In this document: piece by piece, positions 32,785 through 42,189 of the stretch
Position numbering within the stretch: position 1 is the stretch's first letter
Layout of the letters: the number at the start of each line of letters is the position of its first letter
DNA from: an uncultured Prevotellaceae bacterium
GTDB lineage: Bacteria; Bacteroidota; Bacteroidia; Bacteroidales; Bacteroidaceae
Length of the DNA: 64,000 nt
Direction: 5' to 3'
Assembly (NCBI GenBank): GCA_900316315.1
Contig: ONCK01000013.1
Location: 1-64,000, forward strand
Notes under the pieces: model-generated
The model's input: only the letters and a program-made list of their open reading frames with translations
The model's database searches: none
Told to the model about the DNA's origin: nothing
Program-made: the position numbers and the translations under genes

Positions 32785-33477
32785 ATGGTCGGAACCATTG
32801 TCAATACAGGCTCCATCATCGTAGGCACACTCCTGGGTGCCCTGCTCCACCGCGGCATCAAGGAGCGCTACAGAAACGTACTCTACGACGGACTCGGCTT
32901 GGCGAGTCTGGCCATCGGCCTCAATGCCACCATCAGTCATCTGTCGAAGAGCCAGTATCCCGTACTCTTTATCCTCAGTTTGGCTATAGGAGGCATCATC
33001 GGCGTTGCGCTCGATCTCGATGGGCGCTTCAGTCGTCTCATCTCCCGTCACTCTAAGGGTCAGGAGGGTTCGCGCCTCGCTCAGGGGCTCTCTCTGGCCA
33101 TTCTACTCTATTGCATCGGGCCGTTGTCCATGCTCGGGCCGGTCATCAGCGCGCTCAAGGGGGACAACACCTTTCTTTTCACCAACGCCACCCTAGACTT
33201 CGTCAGTTCCACCGTCTTTGCCTCGACATACGGCGTCGGTATGGTGCTCGCAGCTCCCGTGCTATTCCTATGGCAAGGCATGTTTTACCTCATCGCCAGC
33301 CTCAGCAGTTCCGCTATCAGCCCCGCACTGATGGATGAACTTCTTATTGTCGGCGGTCTGCTCATTACCGGCAGCGGACTTTCCCTGCTCAAGATCAAAG
33401 ACTGCCATGTGCTCAATCTGCTGCCCTCGCTGCCGGTCCCCGTCATTTGGTTTGCGATAAAGGCTCTCCTAGGGTAG
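32785..33477 (+). CDS. DUF554 family membrane protein
   Basis: This 230-residue protein has about seven membrane helices. It starts MVGTIVNTGSIIVGTLLGAL and contains LYCIGPLSMLGPVISALKGD and VSSTVFASTYGVGMVLAAPV, all hallmarks of DUF554 (YdfK/YqgA-type). The role is unknown, possibly a small-ion or solute channel/transporter. It begins 2 bp after the DUF1573-like gene stop. Confidence 0.88.
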   Translation: MVGTIVNTGSIIVGTLLGALLHRGIKERYRNVLYDGLGLASLAIGLNATISHLSKSQYPVLFILSLAIGGIIGVALDLDGRFSRLISRHSKGQEGSRLAQGLSLAILLYCIGPLSMLGPVISALKGDNTFLFTNATLDFVSSTVFASTYGVGMVLAAPVLFLWQGMFYLIASLSSSAISPALMDELLIVGGLLITGSGLSLLKIKDCHVLNLLPSLPVPVIWFAIKALLG

Positions 33478-33561
33478 AACTCCTAGAAGCGCGAAATTGA
33501 ATATTCAGCCTGTTTTTCCGTCTTTTTGTAAAAATGCAACTCAATTGCGAGCAATTATAGA

Positions 33562-33569
33562 TATATTTG
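33562..33569 (+). promoter_or_regulatory. -7 box of the heavy-metal efflux operon
   Basis: TATATTTG lies 7 bp before the ATG at 33577, at the head of the metal efflux gene set. Confidence 0.5.
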
Positions 33570-33576
33570 CATCGCA

Positions 33577-34014
33577 ATGGGAAAATATCGTAACACGCTG
33601 CAGCTTCTGTTAGTGATGATGGCCGTCTGTTGCCTCGTCGTCTTCAGCACGCTGCCCCACCATCACCACAGCGACGGCAACATCTGCTTCCAGCTGGAAC
33701 GCTGCCTGCTCGATGGAGGTCTCAACGATACGCACACAGCTCACCACACATCAGATGACCAACCCGATGATTGCGGCTGCAAAATGAAGGCCGACAAAGC
33801 CGGATGGCATCACAAACTCCACCTCCTCTCCCATCGCTCAGACGCTCACTTGCTGTCTCTGCTTATGTCTGCAGGACTGCCCGCAAAAGCTTTTGATTAC
33901 CTATTTTATATAGAGTCGGGACATCAGTTCACGGCGACCAGTTCTAACCAAGCCACACCTGACTTTATCCGCTCCTCTGGCGGTCTAAGAGCTCCCCCTT
34001 GCTATCTCGCCTAG
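33577..34014 (+). CDS. His-rich small protein upstream of the metal efflux pump
   Basis: This 145-residue protein has one N-terminal membrane or signal segment (LLLVMMAVCCLVVFSTL), followed by a metal-ligand-rich stretch: PHHHHSDGNICF, CLLDGG, THTAHHTSDD, CGCKMK and GWHHKLHLL. Small proteins of this type (DUF6769-like) lie directly upstream of CzcA/CusA genes in many Bacteroidales, so a role in metal binding or sensing in the periplasm is a reasonable inference. It is 109 bp before the pump start, in the same direction. Confidence 0.6.
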   Translation: MGKYRNTLQLLLVMMAVCCLVVFSTLPHHHHSDGNICFQLERCLLDGGLNDTHTAHHTSDDQPDDCGCKMKADKAGWHHKLHLLSHRSDAHLLSLLMSAGLPAKAFDYLFYIESGHQFTATSSNQATPDFIRSSGGLRAPPCYLA

Positions 34015-34123
34015 ACGAGACTTGAGACAAGACTACTCAGACAGCCGCGGGACTACAGTGCCCGGGGCTGTAGAGAGGTCCGTATATACCATCATAACAA
34101 GGGACTTAGATCCAACAGTGTCA

Positions 34124-37100
34124 ATGATTAACAAAATCATAAATTTTTCCATACATCACAGACCAGCTATCGGCATTATGCTACTGGCCATCATTGTCGG
34201 CGGGCTCTATGCTCTGCGCACCATAAGCGTGGATACGACGCCCGATATCACTGACAATCAAGTACAAGTTATCACCGTATCCCAAAACCTCGGCACACGC
34301 GACATCGAGCAGTTCGTCACCTTTCCCGTGGAACAGGTCATGGCCAATCTGCCCGGCGTCACAGACATCCGTAGTGTCAGTCGCTCGGGGCTGAGCGTCG
34401 TCACCGTAGTTTTCAGAGACGACATGGGCACTTACCTGCCCCGCCAGCTCGTGCAGGAGAAGCTCGCCGAGGTCAAGGAACAGATTCCCTCCCAACTGGG
34501 CGAGCCCGAGATGGGCCCCATCACGACCGGACTGGGTGAGATCTTCCAGTACACGCTCGTGCCCGATGACACGGCAGCCTATACTCCCATGCAGCTGCGC
34601 GCTATCCAGGACTGGATCGTCAAGCGACAGCTCAACATGATTCCAGGCGTGGTCGACATCAACTCCTTCGGCGGTAGCATCAAGCAGTACGAGGTCGCCG
34701 TTAGCCCAGACAAGCTTCGCAGCATGCACGTAAGCCTCGGTGACGTCTACGATGCCCTGAAGCGCAACAACGGCAACGCCGGCGGCGCCTACATAGAGAG
34801 AGACCACATGGCCAGCTTCATACGCGGTGAGGGGCTCATCAGGTCTGCCGAAGACATTGGCAATACTGTGATACGCACAGAGGGAGGACATCCCATCCTC
34901 ATCCGAGACGTAGCCGACAGTGTGAGCATCGGGCACCAAGTGCGCTACGGCGCTTTTACCCAAGACGGGCATGAGGCCGTCGGAGGCATGATCCTGATGC
35001 TCAAGGGAGCCAACTCGCGCAAAGTCGTATCAGATGTCAAGAAGCGCATCGCCGAGGTACAGCACACCCTACCCCATGGCATCAAGATTAAGCCTTTTCT
35101 CGACCGCTCAGAGCTCATTAGCCGCACCACTTCCACCATCGCACGCAATCTCATCGAGGGTGCGCTGATTGTCATCTTTGTGCTCGTCTTGCTCTTGGGC
35201 AGTCTTCGGGGCGGACTGGTCGCAGCCTCTGTCATCCCCCTCTCTTTGTCCTTTGCCTTCATTCTGATGCGCATCTTCGGAGTCTGGGTCAATCTGATGA
35301 GTCTCGGAGCTATCGACTTCGGCATCATTGTCGATGGAGCCGTCATCATCGTTGAGGGCACCGTCAGTGTCCTGCAGCGGCGACTACCGACGCTTACAGC
35401 TCCACCAGGACAAGCTTCGCAGTCAGACTCCATGGACCAGATCGTGTACCGAGAGGCATCGACCATGATGCACTCGGCCTTCTTCGGACAGCTCATCATC
35501 CTGATTGTCTTTGTCCCCGTCCTCTTCCTCACAGGAGTGAGTGGCAAGATGTTTCAACCGATGGTTTTCACCTTCATGTTTGCCCTGCTGGGAGCCATCC
35601 TGCTCTGTCTTACCTACGTCCCCGCCGCCTGCTCCTTGCTGATGAGACCCCTTAAGCAGCCGGACAGCCTCCTGGCGCGCACAGAGGCTCGCCTGCAGCG
35701 ACTCAACCGCAGCATCATGCACGCCCTCTACCGGCTGTATGCGCCCGCACTCCGCTATTCGCTCCGCCATAAGCGGCTCGTCGGCTCGATAGCCGTACTG
35801 CTTTTCGCAGTCGCCGCCCTAATCTTTAGCCGTATGGGAGGCGAGTTCATCCCGAGCTTGGACGAAGGGGACATCGCCATGCAGACCTTCCTGCGTCCCG
35901 GTAGCTCGCTCTCGGAGACCATTAAGCGCGAGGAGGAAGTCGAGCGTCTACTGCTCGCCTCCTTCCCCGAGATCAAGACTGTCTGCGCGCGTATCGGCGT
36001 AGCCGACATACCGACCGATCCCATGGGATTTGACTTCACTGACAGCTTCATTATATTGGAGAAGGACCGCAGCAAATGGACCTCGGCCAAGACCAAGGAG
36101 GAGCTGATTGAGAAGATCAAGCAGCGCCTCTCCGTACTGCCGGGGCTCAACTTCAGTTTTAGTCAGCCTGTCGCCTTACGATTTAACGAACTCTTGACTG
36201 GCATCCGCGAGGACGTGGCCGTCAAGCTCTACGGCGAAGACTTGGACACGCTCAACGTGCTGGGTGACCAGATGGCTCAGATCATCAGCAAGATACCCGG
36301 CGCCGAGGATGTCAACATCGAGCGAACCTCCGGACTGCCTCAGATGAGCGTCAGCTACGACCGGGACAAGCTTGCCCAGTACGGGCTCGACATCAGCAAG
36401 ATCAACGACTACATCAGCGCAGCCTTTGCCGGCGGCAAAGCGGGTGTCGTCTTTGAGGGAGAGAAGCGCTTTGACCTCGTCGTCCGACTGTCAGATAGTC
36501 ATCGCCAGGACATCAGCGATCTCCGGCGTCTGCCTATCGACCTGCCCGGCGGCGACCAGATACCACTGGAGGAAGTGGCCGACATTCACTATCAGCCGGG
36601 ACCCATGCAGATCTCCAGGGACAAGGCTTCCCGCTTCATCTACGTGGGTGTCAACGTGAGGACGCGCGATGTACAGTCACTCGTCAAGGAAATCCGTCAG
36701 CGTCTCTCCGATCAGATTACCCTCCCGCCGGGCTACAAGGTGGTCTACGGCGGATCATTTGAAAACCTGCAACAAGCCAAGAGCCGTCTCGCCATTGTAT
36801 TACCCTTGGCTTTGGTCATCATCTTCCTGCTGCTCTACCTTGCCCTGCGCTCTGTCCGTCAGTCGCTCATGATTTATGTTGCCATTCCCCTCTCTGCCAT
36901 CGGCGGAGTGCTGGCCTTGGCTGTCAGGGGCATGCCTTTCAGTATCAGCGCAAGCGTAGGATTTATCGTACTCTTCGGCGTCGCCGTGCTCAACGGCTTG
37001 GTGCTCGTCAACCGATTCAACAGCCTTCGCCGACAAGGGCTGCCGCTCGACCAAGTCATCGCCATAGGCACGCAGGAGCGGATGCGCCCCATCCTCCTCA

Positions 37101-38536
37101 CGGCGCTGTCTGCCATGCTCGGCTTTATGCCGATGGCCGTCAGCACCTCTGCTGGAGCCGAAGTGCAGCGGCCGATTGCTACCGTCATTCTCGGCGGACT
37201 GATCAGCGCCACGCTACTTACGCTCATCATTTTGCCTCTACTTTATTCCTTTGAAGAAAAAATGAAATCACATCATCACAATACCCCTTCCAAGCCTAAG
37301 GCTGCGCTCTCCGCATCGGCTGGTGCCAAGTCTCTGTTGCTTTTGGCGCTCACACTTCTCATCGTCCCAGCCGCGCAGGCACAGCCCACGATATCCCTGC
37401 AGCAGGCCATCGACAAGGCACTTGCCAACTATCCAGCGCTCAAGGCGGCACGCCTCCAAGTCAAAAGCCGGGAAGCTCTCCGCCCCGTCGCTTGGGATAT
37501 CGGCACCACGCAACTGTCTACAGGCGCCGAGGAGGTGGGGCATGGCGACAAGGGCACGACAACGCTCTTCCAGGTGCATCAAGACCTCGATATACTTGGC
37601 ATCGGTGCCCGCAAGCGGCTACAGCGTGAGCAAGTCGCCGAGGCACAGGTCTCCGAGCGCCTCTCCGAGCTCGAACTGAGGCACCGCGTCAGCCTCGCAT
37701 ATGCCCAGGCTTTCATCTGCAAGCAGCAGTACCAGCTCTACCTGCATCTGGACTCCGTCTACAAGCATTTTGAGCAGGCCGCCAAGCTCCGCTACGAAAC
37801 CGAGGAGACCTCCCGTCTCGACTATCTTTCGGCAGTCAATGCTGCCCGCCAGATTACCCTTGACCAGAAGCAGGCCCGCCGCGACTACGAGACCTCCTGC
37901 ATGAGTCTCAGTCAACTCATGGCTTCGGATACACTCTACACCGTGGACGACGCCATGGCCCAATTGCCGCCGCTCAGAGACACCGAGCCGGACTCTTCAC
38001 TCAATAGCCATCCGCAACTCCTCCTCAAGCAGCAGCAGATACGACTGGCGGAGGCCGGTATCGGCGTAAGCCGCAGCGAAATGCTGCCTAAGTTCTATGT
38101 GGAGTACGGCAGTCAGAAGATCGGCTCGCGTACTGGTTTCAATACCTGGCAGATAGGCCTCAGCATGCCTCTCGTATATGGGGCGCAAAAGGCCCGTACC
38201 CGTTCGGCCACCATCGAGAGAGACATCGCCGTACAAGACCTCAGCCAAGCCCGCCTCGACCTCTATAGCCAATACAACACGCTCCGGCAGCAGTACGACA
38301 AGTGGTACGCCTCGGTCCAGTACTACCTCAAGGAGGCGCTCCCCGTCGCCCACGAGCAGCAGCAGGCCGCCCTGCTCTCCTACCAGGAAGGGGCCACCGA
38401 CTACCTCAGCTTCATCGAGAATATGCGCCATGCCGTCCGTACCCAACTGGGGTACTGGAACGCTTATGCCCATTGCCTTCAGACCCGGTTTGATCTGGAA
38501 TATTGTCAGCCAGACTCCGGCGTAAATATCAAATAG
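34124..38536 (+). CDS. CzcA/CusA-type heavy-metal RND pump fused to an outer-membrane channel
   Basis: This 1470-residue protein starts at the ATG at 34124 (MINKIINFSIHHRPAIGIML); a longer frame from 34022 lacks pump homology at its start. Residues 1-1046 form an HME-RND pump with the membrane motif AIDFGIIVDGAVIIVEG (proton relay) and porter domains. After FEEKMKSHHHN there is a second signal-peptide-like segment (KSLLLLALTLLIVPAAQAQ, ~1069-1087), then a TolC-type outer-membrane factor (ISLQQAIDKALANYPALKAA to LETRFDLEYC-like end). RND-OMF fusions are known in Bacteroidetes. The inner signal peptide suggests either a 13th membrane helix or cleavage into two proteins. Confidence 0.88.
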   Translation: MINKIINFSIHHRPAIGIMLLAIIVGGLYALRTISVDTTPDITDNQVQVITVSQNLGTRDIEQFVTFPVEQVMANLPGVTDIRSVSRSGLSVVTVVFRDDMGTYLPRQLVQEKLAEVKEQIPSQLGEPEMGPITTGLGEIFQYTLVPDDTAAYTPMQLRAIQDWIVKRQLNMIPGVVDINSFGGSIKQYEVAVSPDKLRSMHVSLGDVYDALKRNNGNAGGAYIERDHMASFIRGEGLIRSAEDIGNTVIRTEGGHPILIRDVADSVSIGHQVRYGAFTQDGHEAVGGMILMLKGANSRKVVSDVKKRIAEVQHTLPHGIKIKPFLDRSELISRTTSTIARNLIEGALIVIFVLVLLLGSLRGGLVAASVIPLSLSFAFILMRIFGVWVNLMSLGAIDFGIIVDGAVIIVEGTVSVLQRRLPTLTAPPGQASQSDSMDQIVYREASTMMHSAFFGQLIILIVFVPVLFLTGVSGKMFQPMVFTFMFALLGAILLCLTYVPAACSLLMRPLKQPDSLLARTEARLQRLNRSIMHALYRLYAPALRYSLRHKRLVGSIAVLLFAVAALIFSRMGGEFIPSLDEGDIAMQTFLRPGSSLSETIKREEEVERLLLASFPEIKTVCARIGVADIPTDPMGFDFTDSFIILEKDRSKWTSAKTKEELIEKIKQRLSVLPGLNFSFSQPVALRFNELLTGIREDVAVKLYGEDLDTLNVLGDQMAQIISKIPGAEDVNIERTSGLPQMSVSYDRDKLAQYGLDISKINDYISAAFAGGKAGVVFEGEKRFDLVVRLSDSHRQDISDLRRLPIDLPGGDQIPLEEVADIHYQPGPMQISRDKASRFIYVGVNVRTRDVQSLVKEIRQRLSDQITLPPGYKVVYGGSFENLQQAKSRLAIVLPLALVIIFLLLYLALRSVRQSLMIYVAIPLSAIGGVLALAVRGMPFSISASVGFIVLFGVAVLNGLVLVNRFNSLRRQGLPLDQVIAIGTQERMRPILLTALSAMLGFMPMAVSTSAGAEVQRPIATVILGGLISATLLTLIILPLLYSFEEKMKSHHHNTPSKPKAALSASAGAKSLLLLALTLLIVPAAQAQPTISLQQAIDKALANYPALKAARLQVKSREALRPVAWDIGTTQLSTGAEEVGHGDKGTTTLFQVHQDLDILGIGARKRLQREQVAEAQVSERLSELELRHRVSLAYAQAFICKQQYQLYLHLDSVYKHFEQAAKLRYETEETSRLDYLSAVNAARQITLDQKQARRDYETSCMSLSQLMASDTLYTVDDAMAQLPPLRDTEPDSSLNSHPQLLLKQQQIRLAEAGIGVSRSEMLPKFYVEYGSQKIGSRTGFNTWQIGLSMPLVYGAQKARTRSATIERDIAVQDLSQARLDLYSQYNTLRQQYDKWYASVQYYLKEALPVAHEQQQAALLSYQEGATDYLSFIENMRHAVRTQLGYWNAYAHCLQTRFDLEYCQPDSGVNIK

Positions 38537-38585
38537 GCCCAACTTCTCTTGTCACTTCCTATACAACCACATAAAAAATACCACT

Positions 38586-39761
38586 ATGCAATATCCATAT
38601 CTCATCTCCTCCCTGCAGACCGCCTCTCTCAGTCTCCTGCTGCTGGTCATGACGGCCGGATGCGGTCGCAAGTCGGCCTCATCCGGAGAGACGGAGGCCG
38701 CAGCCCAGCCCTCTGAAGTTCTGCTAGCCGACAGCCAGATGCAACGTCTGTCCGTCACCGTAGGGTCTCTGGAGCAACACCCCTTTGAAGGCGCCGTCGA
38801 AGTCACAGGGCAGATTGCCTGCGACGCCAAGTCCAAGGCCAGCGTCACCTCCTACGTAGGCGCCAACATACAGTCCATACTCGTCACCGAAGGACAGCAA
38901 GTCGCCAAGGGCCAGCCCCTCGCCTGGATCTCTCACCCAGACCTCATCAGCCTGCAGACCCAGTATCTCTCGGCCTACAACAGACTGCAGTATCTCTCCA
39001 AAGACTATCAGCGCCAGCAACGTCTGTACAAGGAAAAAGTAGGCTCGGGCAAAAACTTTCAGAAGACGGAGAGCGACTACAAATCCCTGCTCGGCGAAGT
39101 CCGTGGTCTGGAGTCGCAGATGCGACTACTGGGCATCAGCGTAAAAACCGTCAGAAGCGGCAGGACAGTCAGTCGCATAGCGATCGTAAGTCCCATCAGC
39201 GGCACCGTAGAGCGTATACTCGCTGAGACGGGGCAGTATGCGGACCCGCAGACTCCGCTCTTCCACATCGTCAATACGCAAAATGTCTACGCCGATCTGC
39301 TTGTCTATGAGAAGGACTTGACCAAGGTCAGGGCTGGACAGACCGTGAAGCTACAGACAACGTCCTCAGACGATGCATTCGAGGCCCGGATATACAATGT
39401 CGGATCCCAATTTGAGTCAACCCCCAAGGCTGTCCATGCCCGGGCCAAGCTCCTACAGCGGCCATCAGGTCTGACGGACGGCATGTACCTCAAGGGAACA
39501 ATTCTCACCGACCACGCCCTGCTTACGTCTCTGCCCGACGAAGCCATCGCGGAAGACGGAGGCAGCTACTTTGCCTTTGCCGCTCAGCATACAGCAAAGG
39601 GATGGGCTTTCAAGCCGGTTGCCGTCGAGCGGGGCCGTCAAGAGGGAGGATACACCCAAGTCAGCTTCAAATCGGCCCAACCAGCCTCTGCCCGCTACGC
39701 TACCTCCGGAGCCTACTATCTCATGAGCGAACTCAAGAAGAGCGAGACAGGAGAGGAATAA
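38586..39761 (+). CDS. Heavy-metal RND efflux periplasmic adaptor (CzcB/CusB type)
   Basis: This 391-residue membrane-fusion lipoprotein (signal ending LLVMTAGCGRK) bridges the CzcA pump and the outer-membrane channel. Segments in order: beta-barrel strand VEVTGQIACDAKSKASV, lipoyl/barrel-sandwich half ILVTEGQQVAKGQPLAWISH, helical hairpin (about 120-180), second lipoyl half SPISGTVERILAETGQYADPQ, then DLLVYEKDLTKVRAGQTVKL. It follows the pump gene by 49 bp and completes the efflux unit. Confidence 0.88.
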   Translation: MQYPYLISSLQTASLSLLLLVMTAGCGRKSASSGETEAAAQPSEVLLADSQMQRLSVTVGSLEQHPFEGAVEVTGQIACDAKSKASVTSYVGANIQSILVTEGQQVAKGQPLAWISHPDLISLQTQYLSAYNRLQYLSKDYQRQQRLYKEKVGSGKNFQKTESDYKSLLGEVRGLESQMRLLGISVKTVRSGRTVSRIAIVSPISGTVERILAETGQYADPQTPLFHIVNTQNVYADLLVYEKDLTKVRAGQTVKLQTTSSDDAFEARIYNVGSQFESTPKAVHARAKLLQRPSGLTDGMYLKGTILTDHALLTSLPDEAIAEDGGSYFAFAAQHTAKGWAFKPVAVERGRQEGGYTQVSFKSAQPASARYATSGAYYLMSELKKSETGEE

Positions 39762-40048
39762 CCCGTTCTCCCAGCGATATCAGCAATCCGCTGGGCATAT
39801 AGGGCGGCCCCGCACACTGTCGGCCTTCTCAAATAGCGACCATGTTCCCGAGCGGCAGCCATTTATCCAATGGCGCCCCATCAACTTCCGACTCTAAACT
39901 GTCCTTACCTGCTTTCTGAGGTCGGTGGAATTCCTGTGACACAAACAAAGGCTTTCTCACCGTCCCATGAAAGCGGGTTTGCTACTGCGTCCATAGAACT
40001 CAGACAGCCCGCCCCATCACCAAGGGCCGAGAAAAACGGCTATAAAAG

Positions 40049-40336
40049 TTTTATAATAAAAAATTGACTTGGCGAACCCAAATTCTCTTCAAGCACAAAA
40101 AGACAAAACTTCTCTCAAATAGCCTCTGTAACTCACTAAAGACCAACGAATTAGAAGTAAAGATTTGGCGTTCCAGCAACTAACTGGCTATCAAGTGATA
40201 ACAACTCGCCTTCTAGTTTAAACTACATCGGACCTAGTTTAAAATAAATCCGACTTTGTTACGCGAACACGGCGTCTTGTCATCACCACATCGGCTCTTG
40301 TACGAGGCAGGCTTCCGAATTTATTATATAAAAAAA
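40049..40336 (+). repeat. 288-bp palindrome-rich dispersed repeat, copy C
   Basis: This is the most diverged copy. It keeps the order CACTAAAGACCAACG, CTATCAAGTGATAACAACTC, TAGTTTAAACTA + ATCGGACC, TAGTTTAAAATA + ATCCGAC, a decayed GAACACGGCGTCTTG hairpin, ACATCGG and the terminal AATTTATTATATAAAAAA. The left end is TTTTATAATAAAAAATT. Confidence 0.82.
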
Positions 40337-40747
40337 GAGGTTAGTTTTACAACTTGAGAAGTATTCGGAGATAAAGGGCGGCTGACAGACAGTGACGTCC
40401 TCGTATAGGATATTTCAAAGCAGGCTCTAACGGATTCCTCAGGAAGAGAAAGGACCAGACAGCATAACGAACAATGAGCCCGTCTGAAAGGGTCCAATAT
40501 CACGGCTACGACATCATGGAAGCACAGTGAACTGGAACCTTAACTTCTAGTTTCTCAAGCATCACGGCAAGTACTCCCCTACCAGACGAGGCTTTTCATT
40601 CCCATTTGGAGACGCGGAGGACAAAGGCGCCTTCTTTTCCCCAGATTCGCCGACGATATGTGCCCATTCTCAACCATCTCTCTGCTGACTGCGATAAAGT
40701 TCTGCAAAGGCCGGACGTCGGCTGCGCATACGATATTGCTATCCCCC

Positions 40748-40795
40748 ACTATGAGGCATAATAGGGGAAATACTATGAGGCGTAATAGGGGAAAT
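40748..40795. repeat. 24-bp tandem duplication
   Basis: ACTATGAGGCATAATAGGGG plus AAAT is followed directly by a second copy with one A-to-G change. It lies 70 bp after the 3' end (stop) side of the DUF4369 gene. Confidence 0.8.
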
Positions 40796-40866
40796 AGATG
40801 AGGGACTGTATAGACGGGGAGTCTGTGGGCGTCAATCAGCAGCAGGACTGCCAGAGACTGCGCGGA

Positions 40867-41643
40867 TTATCTATTAGCTACCTTAACCGTCTTAGCGGGA
40901 TTGGACTGCTTAATCAGCTTCATATTGGCTTCGGCGGCGGTCACATAGTTGCGTACATAGGCGGAACGTCGGAAGCTGGGTTTAGACTTCTTGATGATAC
41001 GCTGTATCTGTTCGGTCATAATAGGATACGGATACTGGCTGCAGAGCATCATAAAGTAAGTCGAACCGAGTATATTGTCGCTATTGTCAGCGATGAAGCG
41101 TGTCTCCAGTTGTTCAAGGGAGGTGTATAGTCGATTGTTCTTCTCCGCCAGATGACTATGCGCTGTCATCGGGTCAATGCCGGAGAGGATCATATTGGCC
41201 TCCTCATTGGAAAGATTCATGATCTCGTCCTCGATATGCGATTTGGCCTCCAGGAAGCGGTAGAGACGGCTATTGAGCGCTCCGCCGACCACCCGTTGCT
41301 CCGTATTGTTGATGAGGATGGAAATATTACCGTTCTCGATGACGATAGGCATGACGCCCTCGTTGTCCATATAAATCTCGCCCATTGTGGTCGAGTCCAT
41401 CATGCCCATAAAGTTGAACTTGCCGTGCACAACTTCGCAAGAGTCAATATTGCACATGTCATCGTTGGACGTAAGGGCTTTAAGATAAAGCATACGGCCA
41501 TCCAGCGTCGACACAGATGAGTCGCCGGAGATATTGTACTGCTCGGAGCACGATGTGAGTCCAAGCAGCAGACCTCCCATACAGCACAGACGCTCTATGC
41601 TGCGAATGCTACATCTGACAAATCCTCTGATGATATCCATCAA
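40867..41643 (-). CDS. DUF4369-like lipoprotein
   Basis: This 258-residue protein has a lipobox, LLGLTSCSEQ, after a signal segment. It then has a DUF4369-like beta domain: YNISGDSSVSTLDGRMLYLK, CEVVHGKFNFMGMMDSTTMG and MPIVIENGNISI, the arrangement found at the N-terminus of Bacteroidales thioredoxin-like lipoproteins. No thioredoxin domain follows; instead there is a helical tail to residue 258. Function is unknown. A TATATTTG box lies upstream (plus-strand 41692-41699). Confidence 0.7.
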   Translation of the reverse strand: MMDIIRGFVRCSIRSIERLCCMGGLLLGLTSCSEQYNISGDSSVSTLDGRMLYLKALTSNDDMCNIDSCEVVHGKFNFMGMMDSTTMGEIYMDNEGVMPIVIENGNISILINNTEQRVVGGALNSRLYRFLEAKSHIEDEIMNLSNEEANMILSGIDPMTAHSHLAEKNNRLYTSLEQLETRFIADNSDNILGSTYFMMLCSQYPYPIMTEQIQRIIKKSKPSFRRSAYVRNYVTAAEANMKLIKQSNPAKTVKVANR

Positions 41644-41691
41644 TTATCTTGAATATTTGCTCTGTCTCCCAAAAGACGAGACAAATATACA

Positions 41692-41699
41692 ACACGTCT
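41692..41699 (-). promoter_or_regulatory. -7 box of the DUF4369-like gene
   Basis: CAAATATA on the plus strand gives TATATTTG on the minus strand, 48 bp before the ATG. Confidence 0.5.
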
Positions 41700-41820
41700 C
41701 GCGAAATTTGCAAGCGATTTAATGCAATATAAAGAACTTTAAACTTTCTTACGGCTCAAAGTTGTTAAAAAGCGTGCCAGCAAGACGTTAGACGTTAAAT
41801 AGTCTCTATCTACCCGTTTT

Positions 41821-42189
41821 TTAGTCCTTTCTTTTGAGCTCGTAAGGAATACGAAAAGCAGTATAGCACTCGAGCATCGCCGCCACCGCAAGTACGGCCA
41901 TCCACTCGTGGTGCTGGAGTACGCCTAGATGCATACGCTCCACAATCATAAGCACTCCTGTCAGAACCAGACACAAAGCCCCTAGCAATTGCTGCCTGCG
42001 CAGACGGCGCAAGACGATGCTTCCGCCCTCATATCGCTGACAGAACTGCATGACGCAGACGGCTACCGCCCCCACACAATAGAGGGCTACCGCCCAAGAC
42101 TTGCCCGTCGGCCACGATACTAGACCAGCCAGCACCAGGATACCTCCCACGCCGTATACGATTGTCTGACACAGAGATAATTGCTTCAT
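41821..42189 (-). CDS. Small membrane protein downstream of the DivIC gene
   Basis: This 122-residue protein has four predicted membrane helices (VYGVGGILVLAGLVSW, WAVALYCVGAVAVCVM, LLGALCLVLTGVLMIV and WMAVLAVAAMLECYTA). I do not recognise a named function. Its ATG overlaps the stop of the DivIC-like gene (TAATG), so the two are translationally coupled. This suggests a cell-envelope or division-related role, which is inference only. Confidence 0.65.
   Translation of the reverse strand: MKQLSLCQTIVYGVGGILVLAGLVSWPTGKSWAVALYCVGAVAVCVMQFCQRYEGGSIVLRRLRRQQLLGALCLVLTGVLMIVERMHLGVLQHHEWMAVLAVAAMLECYTAFRIPYELKRKD

Larger units (their letters stand above)
39762..40866. other. Gene-free region with repeat copy C and a 24-bp tandem repeat
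   Basis: This 1.1-kb stretch has no supported gene. A hairpin CCCAGCG/CGCTGGG (39770-39795) just after the adaptor stop may end that transcript, although no T tract follows. Copy C of the 287-bp repeat is at 40049-40336, and a two-unit 24-bp tandem repeat at 40748-40795. Confidence 0.6.

Noticed and set aside
33577-34014. Metallothionein-like or copper chaperone identity for the His-rich protein
   Set aside because: Metal ligands are abundant but their spacing does not match a known chaperone; left as a His-rich efflux-associated protein.
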